64,000 bases of DNA from positions 111,048 through 175,047 of the forward strand of contig NMRA01000256.1 of NCBI GenBank assembly GCA_002633005.1, in the 5' to 3' direction. The notes under the pieces are model-generated. The model was not told the origin of the DNA. It saw only the letters and a program-made list of their open reading frames with translations, and did not search any database. Position 1 is the stretch's first letter, and the number at the start of each line of letters is the position of its first letter. Source of the DNA: Phoronis australis (Eukaryota > Phoronida > Phoronidae). The translations under genes and the position numbers were made by a program. Below are positions 51,401 to 62,469 of the stretch, piece after piece.

Positions 51401-54400
51401 GGTGCATTGGATACCATGTTTTATTTTCCTCCAGTAGACCTAATGCATTTATCCATGTTGAGTATTAGACACTGTCATTGAAGAAGAATATTACTACAAC
51501 AGATTTAAAATGATTCTCATTGACTCAAGTTGGTTAATTCCAGCTGCAGTCATAGAATGAAGGTCACTTAAAAAATGATGTTGTGCCAGTTGGACAACAA
51601 AACATCCAAATGGTAAAATTGCCATTTCAGTTACAGAATCTACCGCATGTGTTTAGAACCACCATGCTGTATAAGGAATGTGTTTTTTTTTTCAAATAAG
51701 ATTTTTAATGCTCAGTATTTCGCATAGACGCACATATGCTTAGGTTTCATTTGCAGGCACAGATGGGTGTTGTGTGTTCAGGGGTATCTCTTACCCTGGA
51801 TTGAGGCACGTGTATTGTCCTCTACAAAGCCAGTGTGAAACATTTCATGTGACTTAATGAAAAATAATTGCAGGCAGTCTGGTACATCTTGTATCAACTT
51901 GTGCAGGCCACTCAGACAGACCCATTGCACTGATCACCTGGAACCATTTTATGCTTTATTAAAAACAGTGAGAAAAACCAAGCTGAGGAGGTAGAGACCT
52001 GACTCAAGGGTATAGCAGTGTGCCCCAGTTTCAAACCCACTATCTTGAGTAAAGGAAATGGATACTTATCCCACTAGGCCAATCTGCCTCCTCGACTCCA
52101 ACTTTGTTTGACTGCGCATTTCTTATATTACAACTCAGAGATTTAGACCTTCAGATTTAGACCTTCAGATTTAGACCTTCAGATTTAGACCTTCAGATTT
52201 AGACCTTCAGATTTAGACCTTCAGATTTGTGATGTTTTGTGTAGTCAAGTAGGAAACAGCTTCTAGCAATAATAACTTAGTAACAGTTTAGTTCATAGAC
52301 TAACTGCAGTAAGAAGACAAAATGTTTTGCAATTACGAAATCCTCATTAAAATGATATACAAAACTAGTGCATTAAATTGAGACAATAGTGCACGCCATG
52401 CTAAGGTTTTGAAGGAAAGAACTATTATTATAATTATTATGACAGGAGTCGTTTGTTTGACCTTCCTAGTGAAAACCAGTGTAAATGTCAACAGTTTTCA
52501 ATGGATAAACAAACACAGGTACTTAAATAGCTGATGTATATTTCAAAGTGTCACAGCTATGGAGTTGATTTGTAACATTCCATTTGTCTACAATTTTGGT
52601 TGATTGGCATATGGACTACTTGCACCCCCATCTGTGGATGTAGCGTTTAACCAAATGAATATTACCCAAGATTCACCTAGCTATAATGTATGTTCTCTCC
52701 ATTTATGAAGATCTGTGGAGTGTTCAGACAGTTTTCACCTGTAGTTTCTTTCACCACAGGATTGCGGGGTGGGCATATGCCCAGAAACCTTTTCTACACA
52801 ACGCATTCCACATTGGTGATCAGATTGTCAGCGTAGGTGGTCATGTGATAAAGACAGCGTATGACGTGCACAAGATCATTAAGCATTCCCCGCCACACCA
52901 AAAGGTGGCGTTCAACATCAGGCGAGTTCCACATGGTCACGTGCTGGCAATCGTGAGAACATTCGACAAAGAGAATCTGGGCTTTCACAGAATGGCTGGT
53001 ACTGCTGAGGTATATGTTTATTGTTTACTGTATTCTATTTAGTAATTAAATATTCATTATTCACAGTGCAGCTAAAGCCACACTGCACTTTAATGCATAG
53101 AGTATCCAATTGTGATAGTCATTTTGGGATTCTGATCTCACAATTGTTCATTTCAAGTGAACAATATTCCAGTCTTATTCGATTGGTAATTCTTCATTTG
53201 TTTCATATGGCCCACAACTGAAATTATTCTCGTTCGTCAAATTTCTTGATAGTTGAAGATGCCATGTCTCATTAAAACTGTGAATATTTAAATTTGTAGC
53301 AAGCACCACCTAGTGACGTGGAGAACTGTGTGTATAAGTGTAATCAGGAAAAGAAACACTTTGTAAATAAATTGTGGTTTTAAAGTATATACCATAACTG
53401 ATACACTTAAAGGAGCATGTCACCCAAAAAACAACCTAATTTGTATCAATTTAGATCGAGTAGTTCTACTCCATAACGACACGTATGGTTGCGTTACCTG
53501 ACACCTGACGGCAGACGGAGGTGTTGAAATTATCCAATGACGTCATCGCTTTCACACGCAGTCTGTTCAGCAGTTCACAACACGGGTTACTGGTGTCAGC
53601 TTATCGCTTGAACTCCTCGTTTAACATCAATAAATCATCAAACTTCGATGTAAAACCCTTTAAAATACACCGAGTTCTTATAAAAAACGTGTTGTTTTAT
53701 TTCGCTCTTATGGATTTATTGGTATTTGGATACACCGTAGCCTACAAAGTTCGGCAGGCCAATAAGGTCCGTAGCAGGAGTTTGGGGTCTGTTCGGAGAT
53801 AATTTCGAAGTATTTTCCGTGAGATACAGACAGGAGAACCCAGATCTGTGTTGTTTAGACTTGTGATTTTTTGAGTTCTAAACACAAAACGCTTGTTAGC
53901 CTGGCCAGTGACTCGGAGCCCGATCAGGCCCGTCGCGGCCGGCCGGATTGAAAACTGATCAGACATCACAACATAAACCAGCCAAAGTTCAGTGGAAACT
54001 AAACTTCCAGTCAAGAAAATACTATACTAGTGAGCCAAAGTAATGTGCACCTGATTATGTTGGTGAATTAGCCACGAAACTGCAAATATACTTACTCGTC
54101 GAGGGCCGCGAATTCAGGTTCCGCTTTAAGTTGGCCACAGCACCGTCAGGGCAGAAGTTGTACATTGACAATCATTATTTGAGTAATGTAAATGTAAATA
54201 AAGATTCCCCTAACACCTGGCCGTGGGATGGAAATCGAGTTGTTTCACAACAGTTTCTGCCAGCAAACACTAAATTAGCATGAGCTCACACGGCCAGCTA
54301 GGTGTCCCGTCAATTAGTTTTTATTGCACCTAAAGCCAGTAACGCTGTGATTTATTCATTGCTGGCTTCTCAAATCATTTGCACTCACGAACACTCCAAA

Positions 54401-56684
54401 GTCATTACAAATTGCATCTAATGAGACAGGCTTTGTTTCAGTTTTATATAAGTATTGGTTAGGATGAGAATAACTCATTTTGAAACAGAACGTTCAGGAA
54501 ACAAATGCCAACATGGCAACAAACCCGATTTAGGACGACTGAGCTAGAGCTCATAAGTCCCGACTTCGCAGGTGGATCGTTAAGTTTTACAGGCTATCAA
54601 TTCGAACAGGAATACAGTGATGAAGAAATACTATGCACAAGCTCAGACAATGGAACGTATGGAGTTATTTGGTAAGCCGGCATTCGTCAGGCACTGTCGA
54701 CGTCTGCAGGCCACAGACACGGAGATGTTTCACGGCCTCATACTTGCTATTTACAGCGTACATTTCATTCTTCACTACCATGAGCCACTTCCTAAGCATT
54801 TCAGGCTCTCGAGGAAGTAAAAAAAATGATATACCCGCTTTCTTCGCAGCTGCTTAGTTCGGACAAGCGGGAACGATGCACCGCAACATAGCGGCATTCA
54901 CTCTGCATATGAACCACTGATGTCGCTAGTGTCGTTTCTCACCTTCCTCACAGGTTAATGCGACACTTCTTGGCAAGGTTAGGTCGACCGTATGGGAGGC
55001 GATGTGGATATAGACCGATTGAGACGGTAAAAAAGACTAATTAAATCGGGTGGCATTCTCCTTTAAAAACAAGTGTGAACATATGAAAACTGTACTAATG
55101 CCAAATTTTATGCAATCGTTTTTGGATGGTGAAATAAACAAATGGTAGAAACTGTGCCTTGTTTCATTAGGGTAACAATGAAATATTACGATGCTCATTT
55201 AAATAAAAACAGTCTCGCAAAATGAGACTGATATTGTAATGGTTACTGGTTCCTGGAAGACCTGGGTTGTTTGCAAATTAGTACTTTATTTTGCATATTC
55301 ACAATTTAATGAGACTATGCTTCTTAAGGGCATTTTATCTTCAGTCTTCAATGCGTGGATATCATTCCCAGTAAGCACAAAAGACAATTACCCAATTGAA
55401 AATTTGGTAATTATTTTGTGAGAAATAAGTGAAGAATTATTGCATTACTTTCTTTTTAGAACCACTTACTGAACATAGAACACAAAACTGAACAGATTTG
55501 TCAACTTTCTTCTACTTGTTAAAGATAGTCAAGATTTTTCTATGTCCTCAGATTGTGAGTGTTATACCAAACGGCCTGGCAGCAGAGTTTGGCCTTACTT
55601 CCAAGGCAACAACACTTGACGGCAGCAGCCTATGCAACTGGATGTTGACTGAAGTCAACATGAGGCCCCTGAACCTGTTTTTCAAAGATAATGAGGTAAA
55701 GGTGTTACAAAAACCAGATGATTTGGTAGCCATTGTGACTACGTAATCTGTCACGCTCTAAACGTGGAGTATTGGAACGTCCTAAAAGCGTGTCGAACGC
55801 GTAAAACGTGGCGTGTCAAACGTGTAAAATGTAGCGTGTCGGACGTTTCAAGAACGTGTCAAATGCTGTACATGTAATTTTCGTTCCAATACTCCACGTT
55901 TGACACGCTGCGTGTCAAACGTGTCAAATTCTCACCTGGAATCCACAAATAAATTAAAATGTGTGACACTGGGCAATGTTGACCTCTTTGCCTATTAAAG
56001 ATTGTACGCATGAAAGTGAAGCTAAATCGTCATAGTTTTATTAAGACCTAGCACATTTTTGTGGCTAAATTTAAAGCTTAAACTGGCTATAAACATGCCT
56101 TTTGCCATGAAGACCATCTTTTTTAATATTTAAATCACTTTCTGACAAATGGGATATTGGTTTCTAATTGCTCCGTATTCAAAATGCTGTGATTTCTGGG
56201 AGTGGAAAGACTTAACTAGACAGCTATTGAAAAGGGGTGAAAACTTTTGGATCGGTGGGTCATTACCATTACTCCTCAACACCCCTACCTAACCCTGTTA
56301 ATTATCTGATGTCCTAAAAACTAGACACAAGAGCTAATTGGAAACAACATCGCATTGGCCTAAGTGATCGTCATCTAAAAGTTGGGTGTACATTTGCGCT
56401 ACAGGCACTTGAATCTAACCATTCCTCATATCCACCGACTGTAATCAAACATATGCTTCTTACGCACTTGTTATTGGAAAATCCGTATGCCTGTGATTTG
56501 CACAGGCTGCAGACTCGATCCTGTGGCTACATTCTTATGATTTCCTGTTTGATTACAGATTGAACACAGACTAAACGCTGTTGGTAAAGACATTTCCATT
56601 ATGGTGCAGCCTTCTGACTTCATACACTTGCTGAAGAAGAAGCTGAAATCAGTGAAGAATTATAAAGACTATTTAGTGATGTGA
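39407..56684 (+). CDS. PH - Tyr/Pro-rich linker - tandem PDZ-like docking protein (8 exons)
   Basis: Exons 39407-39529, 45707-45924, 47284-47347, 48388-48517, 49790-50936, 52760-53009, 55552-55695 and 56559-56684 join without phase conflict to 2202 nt, 733 aa. Residues ~22-132 are a PH domain (LLKQGYLKKIP, RWFVFG, LEYYENED, final-helix FRWCDVIKTKL), suggesting phosphoinositide-dependent membrane recruitment. The linker has candidate phosphotyrosine sites Y144 (IYEDLP), Y187 (VYENTSL), Y366 (VYVDM, a YxxM PI3K-type site) and Y480 (PPEYTV), an SH3 ligand PPPLPPRHP (199-207) and a WW-type SPPPYS (Y452). Residues ~533-610 (HIGDQIVSVGGHVI) and ~615-715 (IVSVIPNGLAAEFGL) are PDZ-like. A splice acceptor lies two bases before the ATG, so a 5' non-coding exon is expected. 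The linker resembles Gab/Dok/IRS adaptors, but those lack PDZ domains. No gene symbol assigned. Confidence 0.85.
39530..44151. other. first intron after the start exon, no gene inside
   Basis: AT-rich. Short chance frames (for example 41355-41699) have no domain signal. Only its downstream part carries a recognisable repeat (44152-45447). Confidence 0.6.
44152..45447 (+). mobile_element. interspersed element family R1, copy B
   Basis: Starts ACTTGGCGGAATTC and ends with the inverse AATTCCGCCAAGT. A second inverted GAATTCCGTCAAGTA sits just inside the left end. Contains AAAATGGCGG ... CGGCCATTTTG, an imperfect palindrome of two YY1-like sites (44326-44352). On the right, three tandem copies of a block with TTGTAGTTGATTG and TTCGCTAGTCACA (about 45125, 45180, 45310) precede GTCGTC-rich sequence. 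It keeps more CpG than copy A, so it is probably younger. Confidence 0.7.
46648..46896. mobile_element. 249-bp MITE with GGGGCC ends
   Basis: Starts GGGGCCCGTTTCAACAA and ends with the near-inverse TTGGAACAGGCCCC. The inner arms share GACTTAAGTT-type blocks in inverse orientation. AG adjoins both ends, compatible with a 2-bp duplication as in ISL2EU elements. It lies in the intron 45925-47283, whose remaining sequence shows no gene. Confidence 0.72.
48722..49155. mobile_element. 430-bp inverted-repeat element with TA duplication
   Basis: The body 48724-49153 begins CCGGGATTTTCCGTAGATAAG and ends with the inverse of a copy differing at three positions in 22. TA lies at both sides. Arms extend further with GGGGCATTTCAAT / ATTGAAATGCC. 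The TA duplication suggests a Tc1/mariner-type MITE. Each end carries GGGATTTTCC. Confidence 0.72.
50937..51976. other. upstream part of the intron before the first PDZ exon
   Basis: No gene recognised. The rest of this intron holds a SINE and a 14-bp tandem repeat. Confidence 0.55.
51977..52093 (-). mobile_element. tRNA-derived SINE, copy 2
   Basis: On the - strand, TTGGCCTAGTGGG (A-box-like) and GGGTTTGAAACTGG (B-box-like) are followed by CCCTTGAGTCAGGTCTCTAC and CTCCTCAGCTTGG. The tail matches copy 1 at 12413-12533 more closely than the head does. Confidence 0.6.
52139..52228. repeat. 14-bp tandem repeat, 6.4 identical copies
   Basis: Unit AGATTTAGACCTTC repeated six times without a mismatch plus a six-base partial copy, in the intron before the first PDZ exon. 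Perfect identity suggests recent expansion and likely length polymorphism. Confidence 0.95.
53407..55066. mobile_element. second TTAA-flanked element, 1652 bp, Kolobok-like
   Basis: The body 53411-55062 starts AGGAGCATGTCACCC and ends with the near-inverse GGGTGGCATTCTCCT (two mismatches). TTAA lies at both edges (53407-53410, 55063-55066). It has different termini from the 27.5-kb element, so it is a separate family with the same insertion preference. It carries a small + strand coding exon at 54505 and sits in the intron between the exons at 52760-53009 and 55552-55695. Confidence 0.78.
54505..54672 (+). pseudogene. transposon-borne first exon with GYQFE motif
   Basis: ATG 54505 opens MPTWQQTRFRTTELELIS, then GGSLSFTGYQFEQEYSDEE, to VIW with a stop at 54673. 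A donor-like GTAAGC overlaps the last codon (TTTG/GTAAGC), so this may be a spliced first exon. A GYxFEP-like motif followed by acidic residues also appears in the relic at 31484 (FEPYELDPP). No downstream exon was found inside the element, so the gene is probably incomplete. Confidence 0.45.
55747..55939. mobile_element. hairpin fragment of the palindrome-array element
   Basis: Matches the left part of 37040-38686. It ends in the same inverted terminus (AAATTCTCACCTGG) but lacks the opposite terminus. AACGTGGAGTATTGGAACG at its left is repeated exactly in inverse near 55893-55911, giving a strong hairpin. It starts 51 bases after the splice donor of the exon 55552-55695. Confidence 0.75.
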
Positions 56685-57210
56685 GACACGACTTAATTTT
56701 ACAAAAGGCCAAGCTATTGTGGTTCGATATTTGTTCCATGTGTTTATGAGCAAGTCTTTCAATTATATCAGACGAGTGTGTTGATACTGATATAGCAAGA
56801 TACATAATTCATCTTTTTAGACTGAGGTGAAAACCCCGTATACAGGGGCAGATCCAGGGATAGACAAGGGGTAAGGACACTACTCAGCCACTTGTGTAGC
56901 TGTTATGGTGGCATGTTCGTCAGACCTCCTTTGAAAGCGATCCTGGATCCACTGGGATCTTGTAGAGGACAGTGGTTATTCAAAAGATGTCTACTTAATT
57001 CTAGGCATTGTATATTAAATAACGTTCTTTGATGAATCAGTTGTTTGATACGTTGATTAAAACCACGTTTGCCTCTATGATTAAATCTCTATAAATTGTA
57101 GAAATTGAATGATGGCAATGTAAAAGGCTGTCTTGCTAGGTGTTCTTCAGACAATGGATATCTTGAGCAATTAAATGCAAATTGTAGGTTTTTCACAGCT
57201 TTTCCAGTTT

Positions 57211-57291
57211 TAATGCATGGGCGGCGCACCATAGGGTGCTGAGGGGGCTTTAGTCCCCCACTTTTTTCAGTGCTGCGCCGCCCATGTAATG
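57211..57291. mobile_element. 71-bp miniature inverted-repeat element, TAATG duplication
   Basis: The body 57216-57286 has perfect 13-bp arms CATGGGCGGCGCA, an inner GGGGGCTTTAGTCCCCC hairpin, and TAATG repeated on both sides. It lies in the 3' flank of the PH-PDZ gene. Confidence 0.8.
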
Positions 57292-58428
57292 ACAACATTA
57301 GGTGAAATATTGTAACTTGAAATGCCCGTGAAAGATGAGTCTTATCCGACAGGTTATGTAAGGTTGTCCTCAAATGATTCACCTCAGGCCATATCAGTTA
57401 CTCTGGTAACAGCTAAATGACATTGTCTGTGAGACCTGTTTTGGGACAGTGTGCTGGGGGACTTGAATTAAAATCTAGCACAAGTTATAACTTTACTTTT
57501 TATGGATGAAGACAAAGTCACCCTACAATCAAAATGTTAGCAGGAGCCAACCAAACTCAGCAGAAACCCACACTCATCATGATACTGTCTCCACTTTTAT
57601 AAAAGAAAACTGGGTAAAGTTGAGATGTTCGCGAGATCAAAGAAGTCTGATTGGCTACGTCCACTGGTTGGGATTTCAAACTTGATATTTTCGTTGAATG
57701 AATTGTCCAAAGGGACCTCGCCTAGTCCTGTGTGCACCACTCTTCAAGTTAAATAAGCATTGTCTGTTTGCAGACATGGTTACTTGTAGATTCTTTTTTG
57801 TCTTTCCACCATTGTATTACTAGGCTCTGAAGAGGGTTATTGACTTCTGTCCTGATAAAGCTAATCAAGAGTAAGGTATAGTGCCATGGCTCGACGCCTA
57901 GTGTAACATCAACTTACCAAATGTAGCCTGCCAAAATTTCCAGGTTCGTTGCCAAACAGGAACAGAGGTTGTCAAAACAAAGAAACCTCATAGAGGGTAT
58001 TGCGAAAGTACTTGTCTCTACAATGGATGCATGGTATGAAGAGGCCATGAAAAAGTAGGTGTGTCTTGCATGCTCTGTAATGACCAGTTGACCAACTTCC
58101 CTGTCCTCTCTCTGGCCCAATATTTTACACAGGCTCGTCTCCTAGGGCACAAGCAGACATTACCTGTTCATGATGGGTAAACAGACCCTTCCAATTTTTG
58201 CCGAAGGATTCCACGATTTCTGTCTGTTAACCTCCTGATAGTATTTTGAGTGTGTGCTCAGATGTGTGGGTGGTGATTTCATGACAATCTAGGATTTTCA
58301 TCAGGTTACCAATCAAAACCTGAGGTCGCATTGGTGAGATGCAGATTGACAAATTGAGTGCTGAATGCTGTACTAAATATTTTGTTACAGATCATGTGAC
58401 ATTGCAGGAAACCATAATGTTATTTCAT

Positions 58429-58434
58429 AATAAA
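58429..58434 (+). terminator. possible distal poly(A) signal for the PH-PDZ gene
   Basis: AATAAA about 1.75 kb after the stop codon. Two closer ATTAAA hexamers near 57057 and 57079 are alternatives. Confidence 0.25.
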
Positions 58435-60440
58435 GTGATATGATGTGATCTCCTGGTCATGGCCCATGGTGGGAAAAGTCTGTACACCCCTGCCATTGGG
58501 TCTATTTACACTAGGTTTCTGTGAATGGCAAAAATGTATGATTAGTATTTTTCAGTGATGAAAACCAGCATTTTAGTCGGACAGACGAGAAGTATGCTGG
58601 GGGTTATTTTTGCCATCAGTTCTCACCACCTGTATGGCTGAAATGTACATTGCATTTGAATGCTTGTCCGAAAAGATTTATTTCGTGAGTGGTGAGATGT
58701 GAAGCCTAGAATTATTATGTTGCACAATGTTTTATTTTACTTATCCAATGCTCAATTTATTGCACCCACATTTTGTAGAAAATATTTCATTGTGATTTTT
58801 AATATTGCTTGGTTGTTGGTTGCAGGATACATGTTTTTGCGTTTTGAGCTAACTTGATTATTAGTCTCCTATCCATTTAACATTAGGGCGCTAGTAGCGT
58901 ATAGGGTCAACGTGGGGATGTATTTCATAATTATGAATAAGTGACAGATTGATTTTGATTGATAAGTTATATCAAATTTCCAGTCTTTACCCTATCAGTG
59001 CACTATAGATTTTTTGCAATTTCATTTAGTGCCCTCCATTTCACTCTTTGTACATTGAATTTAATTTCCTGTTAGGAGTGAAATTATATACCCCGGCCAT
59101 CTGCTTAGAGGAAATAAATACTAAGTTATTGAGAGATTTGTAATTTTGTTCTTTATGAGTGAAGTTTTTGAGTGTTAATTGGTCTCGTATCTTTTGCCCA
59201 TGAGAAATGATTTTTGGTCTTGCAATATGAAAAGAATCATGCGTTGACACCCTCGCAGGTCGAGATTGGGTAACTCGACAGCTTCGGCGCTTACCGCGAA
59301 ATCGGCCGCACTCAAAGATACCGCGCAGTTGTATGCCACAGGAATGACAGGATGCTAATGTTATCCTTCTCTAGATGATCAGACCTATCATAAACGCATT
59401 GTGGGCGACAAAAGTATTTTTTAAATTATCGTTTTGAAAGTTTTTATATAAATAATAGTTCGTGAAAAGTATACACATACTTAGGTTTTTTTACTTTGAA
59501 AAATCTGACAAAAAGCGTAAAATTGTCAGAATTCTGCTTCTCCTTAATTCTGCTGTCTGTGCAACATGATTGGGTCAATTACCAAGACAGCAGGCTGCAG
59601 TTGGAAATTGTTGTAAACCAAGTGTCATCATTCTTAACTTGTTCCTCCTTCCTCACGACCATGCTCGCTGAATACTTGACCGGTTTTGACAATTTGTGGA
59701 GCCTAGTCTCGAGCAGTAACAAACGTTTAGTTTTGTCTGAGCTCAGAAATAGCACCTATTTCAACCAAACACTTTGAGGTCAATTTCGTAACGATAACTG
59801 GTCTAAATCAAAAGTCGGTTTTTGTGGTGGAAGGCGAGTTTATAGGTACCTGTAGTTTCATAATCATGGATGATCTTGAGAGCGACATTTGGTATTAACC
59901 TGTCTGTGTAATTATACGAAAAAAATCGCCCAAGGCCAAGCGTATACAAATACACTTGGCTCAGATTAGTAATCACTCGTGCATTCGTTATGTCATCAAA
60001 AAGTTTCTCAAAGTCTCGTGTTTGCAAAATATTTGAACATACAATTAAAACGATTTTCATGAATTTTCCTTGTTATTTTCCTATTTATCTCGTTTTGTTT
60101 TGTTTTGGTTAGATAAATTACAGAAATCATACCCTCCGCGTAACAATATTTTCCAACTTTAAGTGGTTGTTGTCAACTTTTTTTCAGTGGCAACATTCGC
60201 TACAGACAGGCGCAATTTTACGAATATTGCGGTTTTTAACCCAAGTGGCATTTGGCCTGAGTATTCACGAAAGTCACGCATTAACAGATCACCTGGCCGT
60301 AGACAGTAGGCAGGATTTTTATGGGAGTTCGTTGACAGGCATTGGCTGTCAGTGTTTTAGAAGCAGCTTGTTTCTGAAATGAATGCAATCATTTCACTTT
60401 TTAAAATGAATCGGCTCGATGGTTTGGACGTTCTGCTGAC

Positions 60441-60469
60441 CAATGAGCTATACCTGGTATAGCTCATTG
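60441..60469. repeat. perfect 14-bp inverted repeat with 1-base centre
   Basis: CAATGAGCTATACC, one T, then the exact inverse GGTATAGCTCATTG. Confidence 0.9.
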
Positions 60470-61390
60470 TGCTGACTGAATACATTCGGTCTGAATAAGC
60501 AGTATACCTTTAACGGGATCATGGATATGACCACTTGATCTCCAAGTTCACATGAAAATTCACCCTACACCTAGCTCTGATGTGCAGCTCGTGACGCACA
60601 ATGACAACTGCAGTTAGTAATGAAACCAAGTTGAAATCACAAACTACAAACAGAAATAAGTCACGTTAGCAGCGGCGAATCTTCCTATGGAAACAATTCC
60701 TCGAACTTTCAAACACTTTACAGTCAACGTTTGGCTACACATAGGCGGAATAACGGGCACAATTAAAAATTTAAAAAATCAAGTTTGTTTTAGTAAGGGT
60801 TAACCGTGACGACAATGTTGTGCAAGGTTTACCAGGACGATCGCGGTCTGGGTCCGGTCTCTTGTCTTTTTACTCGAAATGGGACTTGAAATTATGTTTG
60901 GGATTTTTTCGCTACTTTTGAACGAACTCAAGACAAGTGTCTGCTGTTCTATGCTAGACTACATAATGACTTACGTGGGTAATTTATTAGTCCTAGTTTG
61001 TAGTTGATAAACCCAACATTAAGGCTAAGTTTGAACTCGAAATTTCGAGTTTTACTCGAAGTTTAGCACGAATTTCAGGGTATTCAAGTGCAAACTTGGA
61101 GTAGAAACTCATAGGAATAAATTATAATGTGTTCGAGCACAGTCTGATAACCACTTATCTTGAGTTCGTACAAAAGGAGCAGAGAAATTGCCAAAAATAA
61201 TTTCGAATTCGTTTCGAGTACAAAGATTAGAGACCAGACCCTGGGCTCTTCTGGCAACCAAACCATTCCTCCGAAGCACGCAGGATGACTGCACTAAAGG
61301 CATATTGCTCTAGTCAAATATGACTACCTCCTGGTGATATGTTTTATTGTTTTTAAGCGTATTAATGAAGTGGACAAATAACTGAACCAA

Positions 61391-61674
61391 TTACGCAACC
61401 ATTCACTCATTAACAATTATGCAACCATTCACTCATTAACAATTACGCAACCATTCACTCATTAACAATTATACAACCATTCACTCATTAACAATTATAC
61501 AACCATTCACTCATTAACAATTACGCAACCATTCACTCATTAACAATTACGCAACCATTCACTCATTAACAATTACGCAACCATTCACTCATTAACAATT
61601 ACGCAACCATTCACTCATTAACAATTACGCAACCATTCACTCATTAACAATTATGCAACCATTCACTCATTAAC
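61391..61674. repeat. 26-bp minisatellite, 11 copies
   Basis: Unit with core CAACCATTCACTCATTAAC followed by AATTAYR. Variation is confined to the two-base position CG, TG or TA, a CpG-decay pattern. The first copy lacks two bases. Confidence 0.95.
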
Positions 61675-62469
61675 ACACAATATGGATAAGTAAAATTCTA
61701 TTTTGTCAACTGTCCTCAAGAATCATAATACATTTAGTGTATTACCAGTATGGTTTGTAGCGTGTAGATGTCGTAAAATAACAATTGGTAATAGAGTTTC
61801 CATTATTTGCAGTGAAGGAATGACTTTTTTGCCATTGAGTGTGTAGAATTGCCGTACCTCGTTGTGCGGAATAAGTTTAGTTTGCAATCCTACACCATAT
61901 ATTAAGCGCTATTAACTGTAGTGTTGAGTGTTTTGAATTTTAGCTATACTCTAAAACATCTAGTCGTGAAATAAGATATCTTTAAACACTACTTGCTTTT
62001 TTATGATTCTACTGTAGTCGGAATAGATTTCATGGGTGTTGGTTTCGGTTTTATAATAAACGGCTCCGTTCATATGTATCTTTCTTCGAAGTGGGCCATC
62101 TTTGACCCGTTGATACAAAACTAAATACAGCGATAGGCTACATATGTGACTACCAGGAGGAGGCTGAACGAGTATCGCAAATGTGCATTACCTTTTATTT
62201 TATTCTGAGTATATATAATGAATAACTAGGCCTCTGACCCTTGTTACAATCAAATCATCAAATACAATACAGGTAAGTGTCAAACACTAACAGCAATGCC
62301 AGCTCTTCTTCACTTGAACGTGAAATGAAAATATTTACATGTTGACCATGAAAGAGCTTATTACTCCATAGGACTTGCGTTGAACATCTTAATCTTATCA
62401 TATCGGATTTATTCCCTCCATAGCGCTTGCGTTGAACATCTTAATCTTACCATATCGGATCTAACATTT
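61675..62469. other. no supported gene
   Basis: AT-rich. A short duplicated block with GCGTTGAACATCTTAATCTTA occurs at about 62371 and 62430. Confidence 0.5.

Larger units (their letters stand above)
57292..61390. other. 3' flank and intergenic DNA, no supported gene
   Basis: Short frames only (for example 59496-59777, 60167-60382), none with a domain signal. A CpG-richer patch at 59260-59340 might be regulatory or repeat-derived. Confidence 0.5.

Noticed and set aside
39407-56684. Calling the adaptor Gab, Dok or IRS
   Set aside because: The PH plus Tyr/Pro linker fits, but the tandem PDZ-like C-terminus does not, and no IRS-type PTB domain is seen.
59260-59340. Promoter of a further gene
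   Set aside because: Only a CpG-richer patch; no downstream coding exon was found in the window.
61391-61674. CRISPR array
   Set aside because: Repeats are contiguous with no unique spacers, in a eukaryotic setting.
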